NCBI GenBank assembly: GCA_937928045.1
Contig: CALFWO010000015.1
Location: 1 to 64,000, forward strand
DNA from: an uncultured Saprospiraceae bacterium
GTDB taxonomy: Bacteria; Bacteroidota; Bacteroidia; Chitinophagales; Saprospiraceae
Reading direction: 5' to 3'
Length of the DNA stretch: 64,000 nucleotides
Each line of letters starts with the position of its first letter. Positions within the stretch are counted from its first letter, which is position 1. Below the pieces are notes generated by a model. That model was not told the origin of the DNA. It did not search any database and saw nothing but the letters and a program-made list of their open reading frames with translations. Positions 1-9,800 of this stretch are shown here, piece by piece. The position numbers and the translations under genes were made by a program.

Positions 1-123
1 CAAACACGCCTCTACTACACAGCAGCGAAACTCGCTCTAGAAAAAAAAGACCACCAACACGCCAAAGAATACCTCACACTCTCCCAAACAGCCATAGCCA
101 AAGCCCCTGAAGCCTCAGGAAAT
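1..123 (+). other. TPR-like coding fragment, open at the left edge
   Basis: Frame 1 of the + strand is open from the first base to a stop at 229-231. Its first ~40 codons read as an amphipathic helical peptide (LYYTAAKLALEKKDHQHAKE and on) typical of a tetratricopeptide-repeat hairpin. Its codons favour C-ending triplets (CTC, GCC, CAC), unlike the neighbours. After about base 123 the same DNA becomes antisense to the DoxX-like gene, so coding sense is lost. I read this as the tail of a different gene joined to the DoxX locus. An assembly chimera at a contig end is as likely as a real rearrangement. TPR assignment is by eye only. Confidence 0.4.
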
Positions 124-757
124 TCATTGCAACGATATTCGCCATTACTGCCAATGAAAGAAATCCGCCCATCACTTTCGTTCTTCGAAAGAAAAGCAAG
201 AATCCTCCCAACGCTTCACCTAAGCCGGTAAAGAGATTGTAACCTTCCGAAAAACCCATAAATGTCCAAGCCAATCCCATAGGTGACATTTCACCAATTG
301 GTTGAGTAAGTCTATAAGGACCAGGCATTGGAAACTGGGTTTTGAAAATTTTAGCGAAACCATAGCTAATTAAAATGGCAGCTAAGAAATAGCGAACAAA
401 TATTTCCAAATAGAAATAGAGCTTATCGTAATTCGGCCGTTTTCGATCTAAGATTGTCCAAATTAAACAGGCTATTATTGATAAAACTAAAAAGACCAAA
501 CTTTGCATGTAATCAAAAGTGGTGTCTCCACTTCCGGTCATAACATTAGTTATTTCTAAACCGAAAAATTGTTTTCCTGTGAATATTACCAAAGGTTCCC
601 AAATACCTCCAATAGTCTCTTGGATGAATTCTCCGGCAAGTGGAATATAATTTAAAGGAAAGGGGAAGGCGTAAAGAAAAATATATGCAACTAAAAATCG
701 AAAGATCAATTTGCTGGAAAAATTCCAGTTGCTTGATTGCGTTAAGTTGGTTTCCAT
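74..757 (-). CDS. DoxX-like integral membrane protein, C-terminus replaced
   Basis: The 227-residue protein has hydrophobic segments near residues 20-40, 85-105, 120-140 and 180-210, separated by a basic loop (DRKRPNYDK), as in Bacteroidota DoxX-like membrane proteins. The conserved ...GEALGGFLLFFRRT...VMANIVAMNF stretch is present. In relatives this is followed by YDVP and a last membrane helix; here it runs into LRLQGLWLWLFGRV and stops. The last 16 codons are read from the antisense of the TPR-like fragment, so the true C-terminus is missing. Function of the family is poorly defined (membrane redox or quinone-linked roles have been proposed). Start ATG at 757 is the only good one. Family call is moderately sure, truncation is clear. 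Confidence 0.72.
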   Translation of the reverse strand: METNLTQSSNWNFSSKLIFRFLVAYIFLYAFPFPLNYIPLAGEFIQETIGGIWEPLVIFTGKQFFGLEITNVMTGSGDTTFDYMQSLVFLVLSIIACLIWTILDRKRPNYDKLYFYLEIFVRYFLAAILISYGFAKIFKTQFPMPGPYRLTQPIGEMSPMGLAWTFMGFSEGYNLFTGLGEALGGFLLFFRRTKVMGGFLSLAVMANIVAMNFLRLQGLWLWLFGRV

Positions 758-810
758 AAGTAGAGGTATTCCAGATCGAAAATAGTTTTCAAATAGAAGA
801 GCTGAATTAA

Positions 811-831
811 AATGAAAAAGTTGTTTTCATT
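811..831 (-). terminator. Weak AT-rich stem-loop after the giant gene
   Basis: An 8-bp all-AT-rich inverted repeat (AATGAAAA / TTTTCATT, loop AGTTG) lies 35 bp beyond the stop of the 866-11332 gene. On the minus strand only a short TT follows. It could stop transcription weakly, or be chance in AT-rich DNA. Confidence 0.25.
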
Positions 832-865
832 CAAAATTTTAACAGAAGTACATTTGTGAAAAAGT

Positions 866-3800
866 TTACCTCATCAAAGTCACATCACCAGAAAAATCCC
901 GGGTGGTCCCATTCAGCAGTTTGACTCTGAAGTAGTATACAAAAACAGCTGGATTCATATTTTCTCCTTTGAAGGTTCCATTCCAACCTAAGGATAAATC
1001 ATTTGGATCAAAATTTTCATTTCGATAAACTATTTCCCCCCAGCGATCGGCAATAATCATCTCCAAAATTTCTTCAACTTCTTCATTGGCAAAAAGTGTA
1101 AAGCCATCATTGTTTCCATCACTATTCGGAGAAAATGCATTTGGTATATAGATCTCTATATCTGGTCTAACGACAATTCTAAGATTGGCAATTGCAAAAC
1201 ATCCATTCTCATGAACAATTGTCAAGGTGTAATTTTGTCCATCTTCCCCAAATACTTGAGTAGAAATACAACTGTCGCAACTTACTAAATCACTCGGTGT
1301 CCATTGGATAACAGAAAGCTCATTGACATCAACATTTGTAATGCCTTCAATAAAACCAGGTTCATTTTGCATGAGTTCGATTACAGCAGGTAGATTTAAT
1401 TCTAAATCTATTCCTGGTTCCACAGTAAAACTGGTGTCCATTTCGCAGCCATTGGCATCAAAAATATTTAAGGAATAAAAACCTGGCGATAGGTCGTAGA
1501 AATCTGAACTAGTAGAAGTTGATTGACCATTTAAGGTGTAAGAATATGGTGGCTCACCTCCAAATATTTCGCCAATGTTCAAAGATCCGTTTTGGAAATT
1601 AATACAGCTTTCATTTCCAACATCCAACAAGGCTATTTCTGGAACATCAGGATTGTTACTCACTAATACACTGTCAATAATACTGCAGCCACTTTCAATG
1701 TCTTGAATATTTACAAAATAGTATCCAACACCATTTACAGACGGAGTCAAGGAATTAGCACCACTTAGAATAGTACCATCGTCTGTTGACCAAGATACAT
1801 TTGTAGAGGTCGCACCACCTTGAATGTTCAAATTAAGACTTGTAGAAGTTTCATCGCAAGGCAAATCGATATTGTCTCCAGTATCGGCCAATGGTGTATT
1901 TAACAACGTTTCAACGACAACGGTATCAATATTTTCACAACCATTTAAGGTGTCAACTAATTCTAGAAAATAAGTCCCTCCAATATCAACAGTCAAAGTG
2001 TTTCCATTTGCTCCGGGAATCGGCGTCCCAGTACCATCTAGCCAAGTATAAATTATAGATGGGCCGGATTGAGAATCTGAAGCATCCAAAACAATTTGCG
2101 GATCATAACAAGTGATTTCATCAGCAGGATCAATATTAATCAATGGATATTCTTCGAGGTCAGTTATTACGATATCATCGGTGGAAATACATCCTGACAA
2201 AGTGTCGATTGCTAAGAGACCATATGTATTTGCTTGGTTGATGGACACCTGCGGTGCTACAATGGTTTGTCCCATGACGTCCCAGCTGTAGACCACATGA
2301 TCTTGCGGAGGAGAGACTAAATCTATATTGACAATTAAGCAATTTAAAATATCAGTTGGCAATGCAAAAATGATAGCGTCCGGAAAATTAGCAGCATCAG
2401 TAATCACAACTTCATCCAGAGGCGATGTACAACCGTTGATGTCATCTGTAACTTGATAATAATAAGTGCCTGGGTTGTCTACGAAGAGGATGTTTGTCGC
2501 AGAGATTAATTGATTGCTTGAATTGAACCATTGTCCAGATTGTCCATTGTTCAATTGACCAACTAGGATCAGGTCAAGAACAACACATGTTAACGAATCG
2601 TCAGGACCGCCATTCGCTACTGGAAGCATATTATCGATAGTAACTTCTACTGAATCGATTGCTGAACATCCGTCCGAATAGGTTGCTTCGAAATAATAAA
2701 AACCAGGTTGACTAACTTCGGCCGTCAAGCTATTTTGAAGTGTAAAATTGGCAGGGCCATTCCATTGATAGATACCGGGCTCAGAGCTTGACGCAACCAA
2801 AGTAACAGTGGTGTCAGTACAAGTTATTTCACCACCGACTCCGGCCTCGACTGTTTGAACACAATTCGAACAACTTGCAGGTGGATTCACCAATAACTGA
2901 GTCATACAGCTGGAAGTTACATTGTCCTCAAAGCTTAAGGTTTGAAGACCGTCCGTTATTAGAAATGGACCAAACGAAATAGGAGTATTGTAGTTTCCAA
3001 TTGTTCCTCCAGTTGCTGTCCAAGTCGTTGCATTGTTTGTACCAGTAAGCTCAACTTCGAATGTAAAGGTATCATCAAAAGGATCATTTCCTGTGCCATT
3101 GTCATCGCATACAACATTAGAAAATGAAGCATTGATTGTACAAGCAACAGCACAATTGTCTAATGGCCCGATAGTTTGATCAGAACTACAACCCGGGAAA
3201 TCAACGTCATTGACACTGATAACTGGGCTCGTACCATTTGCAGGAATTGTAATGGATCCAATAGTTCCATATGAATAAACTCCAACAGAAATATTATTAA
3301 CCAAAATTTCAAATTGTCCTGAATTTCCTGGGTTGGTTACAGCTGTTGTAACATCAACCAAATAAGAGTCATCCGCAGGGTCAGTTGCTGTTCCATTGTC
3401 ATTACAATTTAATTCAATATTTACAATTTGAATATCACAAGGATCCGAACAAGGAGTAGGAGGAGTGACTGAAAAATTAGTTGTACAACCGGAAGTAACA
3501 TCATCGGTCAGTGTTACATTTTGAATACCGTCTGAAATCAAAAAAGGACCGAAAATTACTGATGTATTGTAAGCTCCAGTTGGTCCTCCATTGGAATTCC
3601 AAGTTGATCCAATATTAGAACCAGTAGCAGTTACTTCAAAAGTGAAGGTGTCATCGGTAGGGTCGTTTCCAGTTCCATTGTCATTGCATTGGATGTTATC
3701 AAAACTTGCATTAATAATACAAGCCGCGGCACAATCGTCTAAAGGTCCAATTTGTTGATTATCTGAACAACCGTTAAAATCTAAATCTTGAATAGAGATA

Positions 3801-6800
3801 ATAGGGCTATTTCCATCGGCAGGAATTGTTATTGTTGCAAGATCTCCATGGTTGAAAATACCAGCAGAAATGGCATCAACAAAAACTTCAAATTGATCAC
3901 TACTTCCAGGATTTGTAACACTAGAAGAAATGGTTGCTGTATAGAAATCATCAGCTGGATTCGTAAGTGTTCCATTGTCATTACAATCCAAATCTATATT
4001 GTCGATTTGAATACTGCAAGGATCAGAGCATGCAGTTGGAGGAGTGACTGAAAAACTGGTTGTACATCCGGCAGTAACATCATCAGCTAACGTAATATTT
4101 TGTATTCCATCAGTAATTAAGAATGGACCGAAAATAACAGGTGTGTTGTATGCTCCGGATGGTCCGCCATTTGTATTCCAACTTGAACCAACATTAGAAC
4201 CAGTAGCGATGACTTCAAAAGTAAAGGTGTCATCGGTTGGATCGTTTGCAGTTCCATTGTCATCACATTGGATGTTATCAAAACTTGCATTAATAATACA
4301 AGCCGCTGCGCAATCGGTCAATGGACCAATTTGTTGATTATCTGAACATCCATTAAAGTCTATATCTTGAACGGTAATATTCGGACTAGTGCCATCGGCC
4401 GGCAGCGTTATCATTGCAATATCTCCATGATTGAAAATTCCATATGAAGTAGCATCGACCAATACTTCATATTGATTACTACTTCCAGGGCTAGTTACGG
4501 AGGAAGTTATATTTACGATATAAAAGTCATCCGATGGATTGGTAACTGTTCCATTGTCGTCACAATTAATTTCTATATTAACAATAGAAAGTGCACAAGG
4601 ATCAGAGCAGCTGACTGGTGGGTTTACGGTCAAAGTTGTAACACAAGATCCATCCGTATCATCATTGATATTGAAAGATTGGATCCCATCTGTTATCAGA
4701 AATGGACCAATAGTAACAGGCGTGTCATACAATCCTCCGAATCCGCCGGTAGCAGTCCATGTGGATCCTGCGGCATTACCTGATACGGTCATATCAAATG
4801 TGAAGGTGTCATCGGAAGGATCATTGCCAGTCCCGTTGTCATCACATTGAATATTTGATGCCACAGCATTGATGATACAGGCATCTGCGCAATCAGTCAA
4901 AGGACCTATTTGCAAGTTGTTATTACAATCTGGAAAGTCAATATCTTGCACTGATACAATTGGGCTTGTTCCATCTGCTGGCCAAGTTGTTACTGCATTT
5001 TCTCCATGATTAAAAATCCCTACACTTACTGCATTAATGAATACTTCATATTGGCCTGAACTTCCTGGATTGATGACATTTGTAATGACCGTAAGGTTAT
5101 AGAAATCATCACTTGGATCCGTTAGGGTACCGTTGTCATCACAGGATAGCATAGTACTGCTGATGCTGATGTCACAAGGATCCGAACATTCTGTTGGAGG
5201 ATTTACTGAAAATGTAGTGCTACATGTTCCTGTCACGTCATCTGTGATCGTAATCTGAGCAACCCCATCTGTAATAAGAAAAGGTCCTAAAATCGTAGGT
5301 GTATTGTAGGCGCCACTTTCACCGGAATTAGCTGTCCAATTTGAACCAGTATTTGTTCCTGAAACAGTTACTTCAAAAGTAAAGGTATCATCTGAAGGAT
5401 CATTTCCAGTTTGGCTATCGTCACATTCAATGTTTTCAAAAGAGGCATTTAAAATACACGTACCAGCGCAATCGGTTAATGGATTTAAAGTTTGTACTGC
5501 AAAACAATCTGAATCATCAACATCCTGGACTTGGATAACTGGAGAGCTGCCATCAGCAGGAAGATTGATTGTAGCAGTAGATCCATAACTGAAAGTCCCT
5601 AATGAAACAAGATCTACCAAAACTTCGAATTGGCCAGAGATCCCTGGATTCGACACTGTGGTATTTATATTTATGATATAAAAATCATCATTGGGATCTG
5701 TAATGGTTCCATTGTCGTTACAATTCAGCTCTATATTGCTAATGGCAATCGAACAACCATTAGAACAGTGTGTCAACGGACCAATTGTTGAAGAAGTCGA
5801 GCATTGTTGATCTTCATTATCAACAATTGTGATCAATGGAGAGGCTCCATCAGCTGGTATGGTAAAATTGGATATTGTATTATAAGGAAAGTTATAACTC
5901 ACTGCGTTATTTATCAATAAATTGTAAGTGTTATTTGTCGCACCATTTATTGCGGAAGCATTTATAGTTACTGTATAGAAATCATCTGTTGGATCTAAAT
6001 CAGTTCCATTGTCATTACAAACGATGTCCAGCTGATCCATGGAAATAGTACAATCGGTAGAGCAGCTAATAAGTGGACCGACCAATTGTTCAATTGAACA
6101 GGAATTTGCAACATCAATGATTGATAAAGTAATGGTCGAGCCATCGGCTGGGAATTGCAGTGTATTTGATGTTCCGTAAGCAAATGTATTTAGGAGAGCG
6201 GTTCCGTTATAGACTTCATAGTTTCCAGTAGATCCAAGATTGTTTCCTACGTTTATGGTTATGATGAAAAAATCATCTGTTGCATCGCTTGGCGTACCAT
6301 TGTCTTGACACTCTTGATTAAATTGATCAATTGTTAATATTAGCCCAGGATCAATTGTAAATGGCTGATTGGAAATACATCCATTTGAGTTTTGAATATA
6401 AGCAGTGTAGTTCCCTGCAGCTAATCCTGAAAAAGTATTATTCGTTTGCCAGGTGCTACCATCGAGACTTACAGAATCTCCAGGAACTAAATTTAAAAAC
6501 TCCACTGTACCATCCGCTGCTTCAAAACAAGTTTCATTTTCAGTGGAAATTGAAATCAAAGGCAGCGGTAGAACTTCTAGTAATAAATTTACGATGACTG
6601 AACATCCATCACCATTTTCAACAACGACATATATTGTTTGAGGATTTGAAATATTAGTATAAGGTAAGGTCAATGGATTCGTTTCATTTTCGGCATCTAA
6701 AATGGTAGGGTAGTAAGTGAATCCGACACCAGAAGTGCTGCTTAAATCTCCTTCAGCATCTGATAAAACAAAAGCAGTAAAACCATCATCATTGTCATCA

Positions 6801-9800
6801 CAAGCTGAGAGCGTGGCATTCATTGCCATTGGCAATTCATTAATTTCCAATTGTATTGGTGTCCTAGTTAGACTTACACATCCTGAAGAAATTTCTTCTG
6901 CTTCTACAAAATATTGATAAACACCCGGACCTGAAGTTATAGGTATATAAGTCAAGCTTCCTGTAACTAATGCAATTCCCCCAGTAGGTACATCGTACCA
7001 GTTAGCAGTCTGTCCCGCAGGCACAGTAACGGACAAAGTAGGTATAGTGTCTCCTTCACAGATTGCCATATTCCCATCATTTATTGGCGGATCAATACTT
7101 GGACAATCACAGTCAGGAGCATTTACAGATTGCGTCACAAAGCAATCTAAATTGTTTGGATCCAGTGCGGTCAGGATAATATTTTCTGAAATCGGAATAT
7201 CTGTAATCGTTACTATTCCCGGAGTGCTATTGTCTGTAATACCTGCACTTCCGACGATTACGTAATTCGCTGGATTATTAATCACAATGGTATAGAAATC
7301 GGTACCGGTACATTCTATAGAAGAAATGTCAATGACGATTTCATCTAAAATGTTAATGGTGATCGTTGCTATATCTGGCGGACAGAATTGTATTCCAGGT
7401 ACTAAGTAATTAAATGAAACTGAACCAGGAGCAAAAGCAAAGAGATTTACATTTTGAGGATCATTGAGGTTCACACCATAACCATTGAAGTCATCCCAAG
7501 TTCCATTAGAATCATATGGACCTTGTAGAAAGTCAAATAGATTAACATTAAAAGAAGCATTGAAACAAATATTTCCAACTAAGCCTGTTCCGGCATTAGG
7601 TGGTGTTTCTACGTTAATGGTAAATGGTCCTTCATCAGTACAGCCAAACTGATTGGTTCCTAAAATGTAATAGGTCGTTGTAGTCGTTGGACTTACAAAT
7701 GGGCTTCCAATTTGATTTCCAGGCCCGGCTGGTGTTCCTGAATGATAGCTAATCGTTAATGGCGATCCATTTTGATCAATTACACTAATAGCAGATAAGT
7801 CAAATGACTCTCCGGCGCAAATATTTGTCATGGCCGGATTAATCAATATAATTGGTTCTGGTGTTTGTGTGATGATCTGAGTATGTGTTATCGTTGCACC
7901 AGAACATGGATTGGTAAATGACCAAAAATATGTTGTTTGAAGTCCATTGACAGAAACAGTAGGAGGAACAGCACCTGATATTTCACAGAATCCTGTTTCA
8001 CCATTGCTGTAGTTCAAAGGATCAGGAGGTGGTAAATTCTGTCCACAATTGATCGTTACATTCGAAGGAGGATTTATCCATGTAGGTTCGCTGGCTGGGG
8101 TAATAGTTACATCTTGAGTATGTGTTATTGTGCGATTGCAATTGTCAGTAAAAGTCCAAGTGTAAAAAATGGTTCCACCACATGAATTGTACGATCCCGA
8201 TTGAATGGCTGTAACTGAACCACTGATGTTACAAACTCCAGACTCATTATTGTTGTATGTCAAAGCAGGCGGAGTGGCTGGGACGGCATCACATGCCAGC
8301 GAGATCGGTCCGGGCAAAGCGTCGAATGTTGCAACGGGTGCAGGATCAATTGTTATTACTTGTGTATGAGAAATACTTCGTCCACAATCGTCTGTAAACA
8401 TCCAAAGATTACTAATTGAACCTCCGCATTCGGTATAACTTCCTTGTTGTTGTGCAGCAATGCTTCCCTCAATCAAACACAATCCAGATTCACTATTTGA
8501 ATAATTTAAGGCTGGTGGATTATTAGAAAAACTTGCACAATCGATTGTAAAGTTTTGTGGTAATTGCGAAGTGAATACAGCTGGTGGAGCAGGATCAATT
8601 GTAATCGTTTGAGCATGTGAAAGTGTATTTCCACAATCATCGGTGAAGTCCCAATTGTACATGATCGTTCCACCGCAAGCATTGTAACTGCCACTTTCTA
8701 CGGGTAATATACTTCCCGATATGAGACAACTTCCAGTTTCGTTATTGGAATAATCCAGCGTTGGCGGATTATTCATGAAATTCCCACAGTCTATATTAAA
8801 GTTAGTTGGAAGTGGAGATGTAAATTGTGGTGCTGGAGCTGGATCAACTGTTACAGTTTGAACATGAGACACTGGTGTACCACATGGATCGGTTACTTCC
8901 CAAGTAAAAGTTATAGCTCCTCCACATTCATCAAAACTGCCGCTCATTGTAGGACTTACAGAACCTTCAAACAGACAACTTCCTAATGCACCATTAGAAT
9001 AATTTAAAGGCCCAGCAGAAGTAGGGGCTGCGTTACAAGGAACAGAAATGTTAGTAGGAGGATTTAAAAATGCAGTTGGTGGTGCAGGAGTTACCGTAAT
9101 ATTTTGAGTGTATGAAATCGGATTACCACATTGATCAGTATCCATCCAAGTAAATGTGAAAGATCCACCACATGAATTTGCGCTACCGTTTTGAACTGCT
9201 GAAGTAGTTCCACTAATTTCACAAGCTCCAGTCTGATTGTTAGTATATGTTAAATCAGGTGCAGAAGTTGGTATAGCGTCACATGAAACTGTTATGTCCG
9301 CTGGAGGATTAACATAAGTAGCCAGCGGAGCAGGATTAACCGTGACGTTTTGCGAATGCGTAATTGGATTTCCACAAAAGTCAGTAGCATCCCAAGTAAA
9401 AGTAATTGTTCCACCACAAAGATCAGCACTTCCACTTTGTACTGGACTGGCCATTCCGTCGAGTAAACAAACGCCCGTTTCATTGTTTGAATAAGATAAG
9501 TCCGGTGCCGACGTTGGAATTGCATCGCAATCTACCGTGATATCAGCGGGTGGATTTATAAATGTTGGAATTGGTGCAGGATCAACCGTAATGGTTTGAT
9601 TGGCTGTAATGTTATTTCCGCAAGCGTCAGTAAAATCCCAATTTGCAATTAGTGTGCCTCCACAAGAATTTGGAGCTCCAACTACAGTAGGGGAAACAGT
9701 TCCCTCAATCAAGCAAGCGCCAACACCCCCATTGGTGTACGTAAGATCTGGAAAGCTGGTTGGAATTGCATCGCAAGCAACAGTCATTGAAGCAGGTACA

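Noticed and set aside
3788-4850. Open frames on the + strand inside the giant gene
   Set aside because: They are shadows of the repeated minus-strand coding sequence, lack start context and recur only because the repeats recur.
2870-6320. Regularly spaced repeats that could suggest a CRISPR array
   Set aside because: The period is ~578 bp, the repeat is translated in one continuous frame, and units are protein modules. No short direct repeats with unique spacers.
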